The translations under genes were made by a program, and so were the position numbers. From Streptomyces sp. NBC_00285 (GTDB lineage: Bacteria; Actinomycetota; Actinomycetes; Streptomycetales; Streptomycetaceae), in assembly GCF_036174265.1 (NCBI RefSeq), contig NZ_CP108055.1, positions 6,386,001-6,450,000 on the forward strand: 64,000 nt of DNA. Direction: 5' to 3'. Positions 46,835 through 54,437 of this stretch are shown here, one piece after another; the stretch's first letter is position 1; each line of letters opens with the position of its first letter. Under the pieces are notes generated by a model. It made no database searches. It was not told the origin of the DNA and saw only the letters and a list, made by a program, of their open reading frames with translations.

Positions 46835-47110
46835 TCAGCCCTTGGCCTGGGTGACGGTGGAGAACAGGGTGTCGCCGTACAGGGCGAGGACGACCGCGAC
46901 GAACAGTGTGCCGATCGCCATCGACCCCTTGCGCAGAGCGCCCTTGGGATCGCTGGACGTCTGAAGGAGCATGCGCAGCGCGATGATCGCGATGACGGCG
47001 GCGATGCCTTTGACGACCAGGCCGCCGCCGGTCAGGCCGATGGTGGCGAAGAAGTCCTTGAAGCCGCCGGACATGTCGACGGGCTTGGCGAGGATGAAGA
47101 GCTTGCTCAT
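46835..47110 (-). CDS. VirB2/TrbC-like small membrane protein
   Basis: 91 residues. Two hydrophobic helices (GGLVVKGIAAVIAIIALRML; GSMAIGTLFVAVVLALYGDT) are separated by a short basic loop (QTSSDPKGALRKG), as in pilin-like VirB2/TrbC proteins of Gram-positive systems. No signal-peptide cleavage site is obvious. It lies between the cell-wall hydrolase and VirB6-like genes, spaced by 3-5 bases. Confidence 0.72.
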   Translation of the reverse strand: MSKLFILAKPVDMSGGFKDFFATIGLTGGGLVVKGIAAVIAIIALRMLLQTSSDPKGALRKGSMAIGTLFVAVVLALYGDTLFSTVTQAKG

Positions 47111-47113
47111 GGG

Positions 47114-48106
47114 TCAGATCTCCTGGTTCTGCTGGGGGACGGGGCGGGCGAGGGCGTACAGGTCGGTCATGGTGTCCAGGGGGTCGATACGGACCTTGGT
47201 GCCGGGGCGGGGGGCGTTGAGCATGTAGCCGCCGCCGATGTAGATGCCGACGTGATGAATTCCTGCTGCGGTCTTTCCGTAGAAGACGAGATCGCCGGGG
47301 CGCTGTTCGCCGGGCTTTACCGGCTCGGATGCCGCGTACTGCTGGGCTGCCGTGCGGGGCAGGGAGATTCCGGATTTTGCGTAGGCGTACAGCGTGAGCC
47401 CGGAGCAGTCGAAACCGGTGATGTTCGCCCCGGAGCGGCCCATCGGCGAGCAACAGATTCCGGTGCTGGGACCGTTCGCGTTTCCGCCGCCCCACGAATA
47501 CGGCATGCCGAGCATCTCGGATGCCGCATTGATGGCGGTCGTGCCCTGATCCGTCGATGCGGTCTTTCCACCGGAGGGCTGTTTGGCGAGTGCCTCGATG
47601 GACTGGACGTAATTCTGTGTCTCCTTGTACGGGGGAATGCCCTCGTACTTGCGTACTGCACCGCTTCCGGCGTTATAGGCGGCGAGCATGTTGGACTGCT
47701 GGTCGCCGGGCACGTCCTTGACGTCCTTGGCGATTGAGCAGAGGTATTCGCCTGCCGAGGGGATCGCGTCTTCGGGATCCATCACGTCCCGTTTGCCGTC
47801 GCCGTTTGCGTCGATGCCGTGGGATTCCCACGTGGACGGCATGAACTGTGCGATGCCTTCCGCTCCGACCTGCGAGCGCGCTTTCGGGTTGAAGTTGGAT
47901 TCCTGGGTGAGAAGCGCGGCGAGCAGGTTCGGCGTGACCGCCGGACAGGTGCTGCCCGCGGCCTGGATCAGGGATTTGTACTGGCTCGGCACGGACAGGC
48001 TGAGCAGCGTTCCCGCGGGATCGTCGCCGGCCGCCTGCAGGCAAGCGGCCACGGCGACGGCCGCGGTCGCGCCCACGCCGATCGTGACGGCTGTAGAGGC
48101 ACGCAA
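47114..48106 (-). CDS. VirB1-like bifunctional cell-wall hydrolase (SLT + NlpC/P60)
   Basis: 330 residues from TTG 48106, chosen for GGAGG 7 bases upstream. N-terminal membrane anchor or signal (AVTIGVGATAAVAVAACLQA). Lytic transglycosylase domain with catalytic E69 (LLTQESNFNPKARS) and AYNAGSGAV. NlpC/P60 endopeptidase with Cys234 (GFDCSGLTLYAYAKSG) and His284/285 (AGIHHVGIYIGGG). It opens peptidoglycan for the transfer channel, like TcpG/TcpI or Orf14. First gene after a hairpin following the FtsK-like gene. Confidence 0.94.
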   Translation of the reverse strand: MRASTAVTIGVGATAAVAVAACLQAAGDDPAGTLLSLSVPSQYKSLIQAAGSTCPAVTPNLLAALLTQESNFNPKARSQVGAEGIAQFMPSTWESHGIDANGDGKRDVMDPEDAIPSAGEYLCSIAKDVKDVPGDQQSNMLAAYNAGSGAVRKYEGIPPYKETQNYVQSIEALAKQPSGGKTASTDQGTTAINAASEMLGMPYSWGGGNANGPSTGICCSPMGRSGANITGFDCSGLTLYAYAKSGISLPRTAAQQYAASEPVKPGEQRPGDLVFYGKTAAGIHHVGIYIGGGYMLNAPRPGTKVRIDPLDTMTDLYALARPVPQQNQEI

Positions 48107-48199
48107 CGAGGTTCCTCCCTCCTTCCTGGTGTTTGATCGTTTTCACTGGTCAGCACCGCCACCCGGGACCGCCAAGCCACCGCCACCGGGGCCAAGACG

Positions 48200-48228
48200 A
48201 CCGCCACCCGGGCAGGCCGGGTGGCGGT
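48200..48228 (-). terminator. 12-bp hairpin between FtsK-like and hydrolase genes
   Basis: ACCGCCACCCGG (48200-48211) pairs perfectly with CCGGGTGGCGGT (48217-48228), loop GCAGG. Further CCGCCACC copies surround it. It lies 36 bases after the FtsK-like stop and likely ends or attenuates that transcript before the channel genes. Confidence 0.75.
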
Positions 48229-48263
48229 GGTCTGGCGGTCCGTCGGGCGGTGCCGGGTGGCGG

Positions 48264-49934
48264 TCACGCAGCGGACAGAGCGGCGGCCTTGAGATCGGCC
48301 AGCCGGTAGCCCCGCACACCCTTCGGGCCCTTGTCGGCGGGAACCCCGAGAAGACGGTTCAGCTGCTTTCCGCGCTCTACCGGATCGGCTTCCGTGATAC
48401 CGAGCGACGGGGCGAGGTCGGCCGTAGGCATGAACTCGACACGGTCATTCCGCATCAGGTCGATAGCCTGCTTGAGCGGGGATGTGGGTCCTTCGTCAAG
48501 CGTCTTCTGCTGCCGGGTGTGGATCGCGTCCACCACGCGCCAGATGAACTGATCCTCGAAGTTGAACCCTCGGATCAATATGGAGCGTCCGTTGACGAAG
48601 AGAACGGCCTGGCCCTTGATGTCCGGGTCGAGAAGAGCCGGGTTGATCGGGGCGATCGTTTCGAAGTATGTATCCCCGAGAGCAACCTTGGCCGTACCCG
48701 ACGATGCCACGTACAGGCACAGCCGGTAGAGGAACTGATCCCGCACGATGACGGGAATCGCGTTCGTGGAAGGGCGCTGCGTCATCAGTACCGTGGATAT
48801 CCCGGATTCCAGGGCCTTTGAGACGAGCGATCGTGCCTTGTCTGCGATCCTTCGAGCCCGCTCCTTTCCTTCCTTCGACTCGTCATGAGAGAAGAAGTCG
48901 GCAGTCTCGTCGACGATGAAAATCACCGGTGTGAATACCGGTGCAGGCTGCCGGTTCCGAATGGCTTCCTTGATTTTTTTGTACCGGCTGTCCGAGCGGG
49001 CGTTCAGCTCATCGAGGAGTTCCTCGAAAACGGCCGGGTCGTCGGACGACTCGTAGCGGGCAGCGATCTTCTCGAACTTGGTGAGCCCGCAGAATTTCCC
49101 GTCGAGCAGATACAGCTCGAAGTCGCCGTACGCGATCAACAGACACGTGATCAGGCCGTTGATCAGCGTGGTCTTGCCCCGCTGCGTCATGCCCGCGACC
49201 AGCAGGGATGCCTTGTCGAACGTGGGCACCCCGGCGAGCTGGCCGGTGACGTCATGCCCGAGCGGCACCCCCGCGAAGGTGGCGATCTCCTGCCGGGTGG
49301 GGGCCGGGAATGCGTGGGTGAAGGGAGGTTCGTGCAGCTTCAGCAGCTGCACATGGCGTTCGTTGTCACGACTGCGCTCCAGCTTCATGTGCAGACGCGT
49401 GACCCCGAACATCCCCGCCACGGTCCCGAGGCGCTTTTCGACGTCCTCGTAGGTACGGCCTTTGGGCACCAGGAAGTTGTAGACCGAGCCGTTCTGCACC
49501 GTGCCGATGGTGACCTCATCAGCCCGGATCACCTCGTTCTGGCCGATGACGCCGGCGGTACGCAGCGCCGCGGTGAGCTCCGGATGCGCCGGGTCAGCCT
49601 GAACGGCCGTCTCAGCTCCCTGCTCTGCCCCTACGGGTGATTCGGGCGCCTCCTGCCGCAAGGCCACCGCGGGCTGCGCCACCGGCTGTTGCGCGGGCGT
49701 CGGCAATTGCTTCAGCCCGTTCCGGAGCTGGGCAAAGCCCGTCCGGAGGCGCCAGGCCATATAGCCCGCCGCGAGCAGGGTCCCAGCGGTCAGCAGGACA
49801 GTGGCCGGCCAGGACAGGCCCAACTTGTCCTTGATGGCGGCCAGGACACCGAACGCGATCACCAGGACGCCGATCGCGCCCGTCATCTGCCCGTAGGTGT
49901 CCTCACCCTTGCTTTGCTGTGGCTTCTTTCCCAC
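48264..49934 (-). CDS. FtsK/TcpA/TraB-type DNA translocase (coupling ATPase)
   Basis: 556 residues. Two N-terminal membrane helices (AIGVLVIAFGVLAAIKDKLG; WPATVLLTAGTLLAAGYMAW) and a linker lead to the FtsK-HerA motor: Walker A at 248-256 (GMTQRGKTT), Walker B VIFIVDETADFF and LMTQRPSTNAIPVIVRDQF. The C-terminus (GPKGVRGYRLADLKAA) may be a winged DNA-reading domain as in TraB and FtsK-gamma. It either pumps double-stranded DNA by itself (TraB mode) or couples DNA to the VirB-like channel (TcpA mode); the neighbouring channel genes favour the second. GGGTCTGC repeats lie just upstream. Confidence 0.92.
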   Translation of the reverse strand: MGKKPQQSKGEDTYGQMTGAIGVLVIAFGVLAAIKDKLGLSWPATVLLTAGTLLAAGYMAWRLRTGFAQLRNGLKQLPTPAQQPVAQPAVALRQEAPESPVGAEQGAETAVQADPAHPELTAALRTAGVIGQNEVIRADEVTIGTVQNGSVYNFLVPKGRTYEDVEKRLGTVAGMFGVTRLHMKLERSRDNERHVQLLKLHEPPFTHAFPAPTRQEIATFAGVPLGHDVTGQLAGVPTFDKASLLVAGMTQRGKTTLINGLITCLLIAYGDFELYLLDGKFCGLTKFEKIAARYESSDDPAVFEELLDELNARSDSRYKKIKEAIRNRQPAPVFTPVIFIVDETADFFSHDESKEGKERARRIADKARSLVSKALESGISTVLMTQRPSTNAIPVIVRDQFLYRLCLYVASSGTAKVALGDTYFETIAPINPALLDPDIKGQAVLFVNGRSILIRGFNFEDQFIWRVVDAIHTRQQKTLDEGPTSPLKQAIDLMRNDRVEFMPTADLAPSLGITEADPVERGKQLNRLLGVPADKGPKGVRGYRLADLKAAALSAA

Positions 49935-49972
49935 ACCCCTCCGTTCTGTGCGGTCTCGCCGCGAGCGGGCGC

Positions 49973-50070
49973 GGGTCTGCCGCGCATCCGCTCTGGTGGG
50001 TTTCCGTGAAGCTCGCTGGGTCTGCGCCGGGTCTGCGAACGTGCCGCTCGCCGGGGCTCACCGGGTCTGC
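49973..50070. repeat. Four GGGTCTGC repeats, candidate transfer site
   Basis: Exact copies of GGGTCTGC lie at 49973, 50018, 50029 and 50063, all in the same orientation, with weaker relatives near 49998 and 50076. They occupy the ~225-base non-coding stretch directly upstream of the FtsK-like gene. TraB proteins recognise 8-bp repeats (TRS) within clt, usually close to traB, so this is a candidate cis-acting transfer locus (inference). Confidence 0.6.
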
Positions 50071-50160
50071 TTCACTGGGTTTCGACTGCTTCCGGCAGTC
50101 GCAACGACGGCCAGCCCACTAGTCCTGGGCTGGCCGTCATTGGTGTGTGCCGGAGGTCGG

Positions 50161-51171
50161 TTACGGCTGTGCGTCTTCCGCGTCGATCAGCGCTGCGTAC
50201 GCCTTGCGCACCCGCTCTTCCTTCGCCGAGAAGCCCGCCGCGCGGTACGCGGCCAGGGCCTTGCGGTAGGACAGCGGGGGGTTCTCGGAGTGGCGCAGCC
50301 ACCGCAGCACGACGGTGAGCTGTTCCTCGCTCAGCAGCTCGCCCGGCTCGGGAGTGTCGACCCCGGCCACGGCCGCCACCTGCACGAGCGCCGACCAGTC
50401 GAGCGGGGTGTGTCCCTCGCCCTGGGAAGCGGTCAGTTCGGGCACCGGGGACACGGGGCTGACCTGCGGGGACACAGGGGACACACCCAGGGACACACCC
50501 CCGTCCGACCACTGCCCCAACACCCGGGCGAGATCCTCATCGGAGAACAGCGCCGGCACCTCCTGCGGGACGTCGGCCACCGGGTGTTCCGCGGTGAGCT
50601 TCGTCAGCTCCTCGGCTGCCTCGTGGCGCACCTTCTGCGCCTGGCCGCGGGCCTTGCGCTCCTCACGCTCCAAGACCGCCGCGGTGGTCTGCCGGTCGGT
50701 CTTGGCACGGGTGACCGCGCGGCCGATCGCCACCTGGTCCCGCGTCGCGCTGCGCACGGCGTCGATCTGCGCCTGCGCTGCGCGGGAGATCCGGGTGGCC
50801 TCCCGTTCCACGGCCATGATGAGCGTGGCCTTGGCAGCGGCCGGAACCACCGCACCGATCACCGCGACAACCGCAGTGGCGTACAGCAGGCCGTGGGTGA
50901 AGAGGACCCCGACCGAGGTCACGAGGAACAGCCACCCCAGCGTGGTGGGCAGGGTGGCCTTGGAGCCCTGGCGGCGGTGGGCGGTCTCCATGGCCAGCGC
51001 GTACAGCCATACCGCGTCGTAGATCCCGGCCACGGTGTAGGCGAGGAGTGCCGGGGCCTGGTGGGAGAGGATCTCCCCGACCGCGTACACGGTCCAGCCC
51101 AGGGACAGGCCGGTCAGCCCGGCCGGCAGACTCCAGTGCACCGCCCGGTGGGCGGCCTTCTTCCAGTCCAT
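50161..51171 (-). CDS. DUF2637/SpdB-like membrane protein
   Basis: 336 residues. Four N-terminal helices (TGLSLGWTVYAVGEILS; LLAYTVAGIYDAVWLYALAM; TLGWLFLVTSVGVLFTHGLL; AVVAVIGAVVPAAAKATLIM) form the DUF2637 membrane module. A coiled coil (REATRISRAAQAQIDAVRSA) and a Pro/Ser/Val linker with SPVSPQVSPVSP repeats follow. The end is a helical DNA-binding-like domain (YRKALAAYRAAGFSAKEERV). Such proteins sit beside traB in Streptomyces plasmids and promote intramycelial spread. Confidence 0.8.
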   Translation of the reverse strand: MDWKKAAHRAVHWSLPAGLTGLSLGWTVYAVGEILSHQAPALLAYTVAGIYDAVWLYALAMETAHRRQGSKATLPTTLGWLFLVTSVGVLFTHGLLYATAVVAVIGAVVPAAAKATLIMAVEREATRISRAAQAQIDAVRSATRDQVAIGRAVTRAKTDRQTTAAVLEREERKARGQAQKVRHEAAEELTKLTAEHPVADVPQEVPALFSDEDLARVLGQWSDGGVSLGVSPVSPQVSPVSPVPELTASQGEGHTPLDWSALVQVAAVAGVDTPEPGELLSEEQLTVVLRWLRHSENPPLSYRKALAAYRAAGFSAKEERVRKAYAALIDAEDAQP

Positions 51172-51175
51172 GTGA

Positions 51176-51559
51176 TCACTCCTTGTTCTGCTCGTCGGGG
51201 TAGGCGCACAGCAGGCACATGCCGAGCGAGGTCGGCATGCAGTAGCTGTAGGCGATCCGGCACTGCGGGCAGGTGCGGCGGGCGAGCATCGCCAGCGCGA
51301 GCGCGCCCCACTTGCGCGAGGTCATCGGCCGGACCGGCTTGGCGCGGTCGATCTGGTAGAGGTAGCTGACCCGCACGCCCCCGGCCCTGCGGTTGACCCG
51401 CATCACCTGTGCGGCGATCTCCTGGCCGCCGGGCCGTAAGCCCCGGGCACGGAGCTGGCGTCGGGTGGCCAGGCCGGTGGGGGCCAGGCGCCAGGGGTAG
51501 GTGGGCACTCCGTAGCGGGCGCCGCTGGGGTCGTAGCACTTGCCCCACGCCGCGGACAT
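51176..51559 (-). CDS. RRQRL-motif zinc-binding protein
   Basis: 127 residues from ATG 51559 (TGATG overlap with its neighbour). The N-terminus has TYPWRLAPTGLATRRQLRAR, the Arg-rich motif that names the family. The C-terminus has CPQCRIAYSYC and MCLLCAYPD, four or more cysteines for zinc. It is found in actinomycete elements next to spd and traB genes. A nucleic-acid role is likely; function unknown. Confidence 0.75.
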   Translation of the reverse strand: MSAAWGKCYDPSGARYGVPTYPWRLAPTGLATRRQLRARGLRPGGQEIAAQVMRVNRRAGGVRVSYLYQIDRAKPVRPMTSRKWGALALAMLARRTCPQCRIAYSYCMPTSLGMCLLCAYPDEQNKE

Positions 51560-51888
51560 CAGTCCGCCGCCCCGGATGGCGCCGGGTCGGTGATCTGGGC
51601 GAAGCCGGTCAGTTTCAGCACCGCGCCCGTGAAGTCCGCGGTGGCCTGGAGCACGCGCGTACCGCCATTGCTCTGCGTGCCGTGCGTCACCGCGTCCGGG
51701 GCGATGCCGAGCGCCTCGCGCCAAGCTTCGAAGCCGGCCAGGTCGTCGTGGAACGTCAGCTCCAACTGTTCGGGGTAGACGCAGCCCACGTGCACCCACG
51801 GTGCCGACAGATGCCCGAAGTCCACGGCCAGCAGGCGCAACGCCCGCAGCGGCACGGACAGGTCGTCCAGCTTCAGGCTCTCGCTCAT
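51559..51888 (-). CDS. Small conserved element protein, unknown
   Basis: 109 residues: LKLDDLSVPLRALRLLAVDF, VHVGCVYPEQLELTFHDDLA, VLQATADFTGAVLKLTGFAQ. A mixed alpha/beta fold with no recognised motif. It is coupled on both sides (4-base overlap upstream, 1-base overlap downstream) and so is co-expressed with the Spd-like genes. I do not recognise a function. Confidence 0.65.
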   Translation of the reverse strand: MSESLKLDDLSVPLRALRLLAVDFGHLSAPWVHVGCVYPEQLELTFHDDLAGFEAWREALGIAPDAVTHGTQSNGGTRVLQATADFTGAVLKLTGFAQITDPAPSGAAD

Positions 51889-52178
51889 GCCGCCGCCCCC
51901 CGGTGGGCCGGACGGCGGTGGGCGGGGCGGGCCAGCGGGACCACGTTGAACAGGTCAGGGTGATCCTCGACCACTCGCGCGGCCAGGCGGATCAGGTCGT
52001 CCGGCAGGGTGCGGTACTCGGGGTCGGCGAGGATGTCACGGGCCGCGTCCAGGCGGGCCGCGCGCTCTTCGTCGCTCTCGCCGTCGACCCCGAGCCAGAG
52101 TTCGGCGGGGGTGCCGAGGGCGAGTTCGGCGAAGTCCTGTGGGGTGTCGGCCCGGTGGCCGCCGACGTAATTGCGCAT
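51885..52178 (-). CDS. Small acidic protein, unknown
   Basis: 97 residues from ATG 52178, chosen over ATG 52190 because GGAG lies 5 bases upstream. A helical acidic middle (ELWLGVDGESDEERAARLDA, DILADPEYRTLPDDLIRLAA) precedes a basic His/Arg/Pro-rich end. First gene of the coupled small-gene cluster. No recognised family. Confidence 0.6.
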   Translation of the reverse strand: MRNYVGGHRADTPQDFAELALGTPAELWLGVDGESDEERAARLDAARDILADPEYRTLPDDLIRLAARVVEDHPDLFNVVPLARPAHRRPAHRGAAA

Positions 52179-52294
52179 GGGAGCTCCCATGTTGAAGGGA
52201 TAGAGGTAGAGCCGGAGGCCGCGAGAGAGCGCACAGAATGCGGCGGCCAGTCCGGGAAGTGCGGCCCACGCCGTGCAAGGCGGCGGGCCGGAGT

Positions 52295-52335
52295 GCCCCG
52301 GCCGGGAGTCGAACCCGGCCTGCGACCATCGGGGC
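52295..52335 (-). other. tRNA-like minihelix (acceptor/T-arm mimic) or terminator
   Basis: On the minus strand GCCCCG (52335-52330) pairs with CGGGGC (52300-52295), and inside it a 7-bp stem GGCCGGG/CCCGGCC (52320-52314 with 52306-52300, sharing one base) closes a TTCGACT loop with the canonical tRNA T-loop pattern. The 3' side continues with A, like a discriminator. No D-arm or anticodon arm can be drawn in the ~80 bases upstream. It may be a tRNA remnant, an attachment-site relic, or simply a hairpin. Confidence 0.45.
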
Positions 52336-52416
52336 GGTTGGAACGTCAGTAGGGGTGCGGACCGCGCGGACGCGGCGGCAGTGGTTCCTTCGTCTTCTCG
52401 TGCTCGGAGTCGGCCA

Positions 52417-52593
52417 TCAACGGCCGCCCCGGGAACGGGCGTTGTCCTCGCTGCGCTTGTTCGCCTCAGCGTTCTTCTGTGACAGGTCGTCGCGTTCCTG
52501 GTCTGTCAGACTGGTGATCACAGGTGCCTCCTCGACAGGTGCCTGTTCGCGGTCCTCCGGGGTGCCACCCGGGGGACCGTTCTGCTTACTCAT
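52417..52593 (-). CDS. Small disordered hydrophilic protein, unknown
   Basis: 58 residues from ATG 52593: MSKQNGPPGGTPEDREQAPV, LTDQERDDLSQKNAEANKRS, ending SRGGR. Highly charged, no hydrophobic core, probably disordered. Coding is supported by the typical third-position GC and by the hairpin leader just upstream, but the ribosome site is weak. Tentative. Confidence 0.45.
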   Translation of the reverse strand: MSKQNGPPGGTPEDREQAPVEEAPVITSLTDQERDDLSQKNAEANKRSEDNARSRGGR

Positions 52594-53204
52594 CGAACGG
52601 GCAGGGCGCCGACGTGATGTTGGCGTCCTGCCCGCATGACGAGTGACGGGAAAGCCCGTCACTGTCTTCTCGCGGCTCCCGTATGCGCCTTGCTCCGCCT
52701 CCTCTTGGTCGGCGCGCGGTCACCGCGTCACTCAGACGTCACTCGCTGAGTCGATCTCCCTGGAATGGCTACCTGTCATGGACCGGGTGCAGCCCAACCA
52801 CCGGGATCCCCGCCGATCCGGTCCCTGGGTCTACGCCCGAGGGTCAGACCAACGGCTTAGCCGATGACACCGATCACTCCGTGAAGACGACGGACTTTTA
52901 CGTCTCCCCTGCCGCTCGGACCGCGTGTAAGCGGGGCCTGCGGGGTTCTGCTGCGTGCACGGACGGGTCCGCGCACGCCGGATCAGCTCCGTTCGGAGCC
53001 GTTCGTGTTGCAGTACCTGTTTTACAGGTACTGCATAGTGGTCCGTCAAGTACGAGCACGGAACCGCTTGGCTTTTGCGCCGGAACTTCTTGGCGCACAC
53101 TCAGAATCGCCCCAGGTCAGGGGAGTTGGTCACCCCGTACGTAGACAGCTCGAAATCATCTGGCTACGGTCAAGAAGTCCCTAGAAGTCCACGCGGGGGT
53201 AAAG
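52594..53204. promoter_or_regulatory. 610-bp non-coding control region
   Basis: No convincing gene. Contents: a 12-bp stem with one mismatch (52598-52634, stem ends CGGGCAGG/CCTGCCCG), a 9-bp hairpin (52642-52650 with 52655-52663, loop AAAG), a small dyad GCTCC/GGAGC (52986-52999), and a long perfect palindrome (53009-53035). It separates the minus-strand transfer genes from the plus-strand XRE/Nudix genes, so divergent promoters are expected here. GC is visibly lower around 53000-53060. Confidence 0.6.
53009..53035. promoter_or_regulatory. Perfect 12-bp palindrome, probable operator
   Basis: TGCAGTACCTGT (53009-53020) and ACAGGTACTGCA (53024-53035) are perfectly inverted around TTT. It lies about 170 bases upstream of the XRE regulator. 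Likely bound by the XRE or GntR regulator of the element to keep transfer genes off (inference). Confidence 0.65.
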
Positions 53205-53960
53205 GTGTCCAACGAACGACTGAGGTCTGCCCTGTTGGCGCGCGGCATGACGATCCAGGACCTGGCTGCCGAGATCGGGGTGATCCCCAAGACCATCGAG
53301 CGCTGGGTCACGCAAGGCAAGGTGCCGTACCGGCGCCACCAGTACGCGACGGCGACAGCGCTCCAGGTCGACGTAACGATGCTGTGGGACGACTCCCGGA
53401 CTCAGGAGTCCGCAGCCGACCTGAGCAAAGCGGAGATCGTCACGGTCTATCCGCATCGCCACGTCGTACCGACGGACTTGTGGCGGGAGATGTGCGAGCG
53501 CGCCAGGGAGCGCATCGACATCCTTGTCTACGCAGGCATCGGCCTCGCGGAAGACCCGCGCTTTCTCACGGTCCTCAAGGCGAAATCGAAGAGCGTCCCG
53601 ATTCGCGTCCTGATGGGCGACCCTGCGTGCGAGGCCGTCATCCGACGCGGTATCGACGAAGGCCACCGCATCATGGACGGCAAGATCCGCAATGCGCTGG
53701 TCAACTACCGCCCTCTGTTCACTAGCCACCCTGAGATCACGTTCCGTCTGCACGACACCGTGCTCTACAACTCGATCTACCGTGTGGATGACGAGATGCT
53801 CGTCAACACACATGTGTACGGCGTCGGCGCCTACCTGGCCCCGGTTCTGCACCTACGGCGACTCCCCGGCGCCGGGCTCTTCGACACCTTCGCCAATAGC
53901 GTGCAGCAGACGTGGGAAGGCGCAAGGCCAGTGACCGACCACGACATCACAGGAGCATGA
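53205..53960 (+). CDS. XRE-family regulator with DUF5919-like C-terminal domain
   Basis: 251 residues from GTG 53205. N-terminal HTH_3: RLRSALLARGMTIQDLAAEI followed by IGVIPKTIERWVTQGKVPYR. The C-terminal ~170 residues (VYPHRHVVPTDLWREMCERA, IRVLMGDPACEAVIRRGIDE, TFRLHDTVLYNSIYRVDDEM) match the effector domain often found in Streptomyces element regulators, related in fold to phospholipase-D-like domains. It probably senses a signal and controls the element. The next gene, Nudix, follows after 3 bases. Confidence 0.88.
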   Translation: MSNERLRSALLARGMTIQDLAAEIGVIPKTIERWVTQGKVPYRRHQYATATALQVDVTMLWDDSRTQESAADLSKAEIVTVYPHRHVVPTDLWREMCERARERIDILVYAGIGLAEDPRFLTVLKAKSKSVPIRVLMGDPACEAVIRRGIDEGHRIMDGKIRNALVNYRPLFTSHPEITFRLHDTVLYNSIYRVDDEMLVNTHVYGVGAYLAPVLHLRRLPGAGLFDTFANSVQQTWEGARPVTDHDITGA

Positions 53961-53963
53961 GCC

Positions 53964-54437
53964 ATGGGACGCATCGACTTCCTTCACGACCCCGACGCCC
54001 CGCCGGCCAACTCGGTGGTGCCTTCCGTCGTGGCATTCGTGCAGAACGATGCGGGGCAGGTGCTGATGATCCAGAGGTCAGACAACGGCCGTTGGGCCCT
54101 GCCCGGTGGCGGGCACGACGTTGGCGAGTCCATCAGCGACACCGTTGTGCGTGAGATCTGGGAAGAGACGGGCCTCAAGGCCGAAGTCGTCGACATGTCC
54201 GGGATCTACACCGACCCTGGTCACGTGATGCAGTACGACGACGGCGAGGTGCGCCAGCAGTTCAGCATCTGCTTTCGCGCGCGGCCGGTCGGCGGTGAAC
54301 TCCGTACAAGCCACGAAACGACTCAGGTCCGCTGGGTCGATCCAGCGGACCTGGCGACGTTGGACGTACACCCCACGATGCGGCTCCGGATCGAGCACGC
54401 CATGGACCGGACCCGCCCGACTCCCTACATCGGCTGA
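53964..54437 (+). CDS. Nudix hydrolase (Pif-like candidate)
   Basis: 157 residues. The Nudix box is complete: GGGHDVGESISDTVVREIWE followed directly by ETGL (G-x5-E-x7-REUxEExGU). It hydrolyses a nucleoside diphosphate linked to another moiety. In pSAM2 the immunity factor Pif has a Nudix domain and blocks redundant transfer; the coupling to an XRE regulator in an element fits that role, though sequence kinship was not tested. The end overlaps the convergent HD gene by 13 bases. Confidence 0.93.
   Translation: MGRIDFLHDPDAPPANSVVPSVVAFVQNDAGQVLMIQRSDNGRWALPGGGHDVGESISDTVVREIWEETGLKAEVVDMSGIYTDPGHVMQYDDGEVRQQFSICFRARPVGGELRTSHETTQVRWVDPADLATLDVHPTMRLRIEHAMDRTRPTPYIG

Noticed and set aside
52290..52380. 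A complete tRNA gene on the minus strand
   Set aside because: The T-arm and acceptor halves are convincing, but no anticodon stem pairs in the upstream sequence (the TTCCAAC candidate loop has non-complementary flanks).
52417..52593. Pup-like ubiquitin modifier
   Set aside because: Small and disordered, with GG near the end, but the C-terminus is GGR rather than GGQ or GGE and the conserved Pup helix is absent. There is no proteasome context.
52643..52867. 74-codon plus-strand frame in the element's control region
   Set aside because: No ribosome site and no recognisable fold. It overlaps hairpins and has mixed composition.
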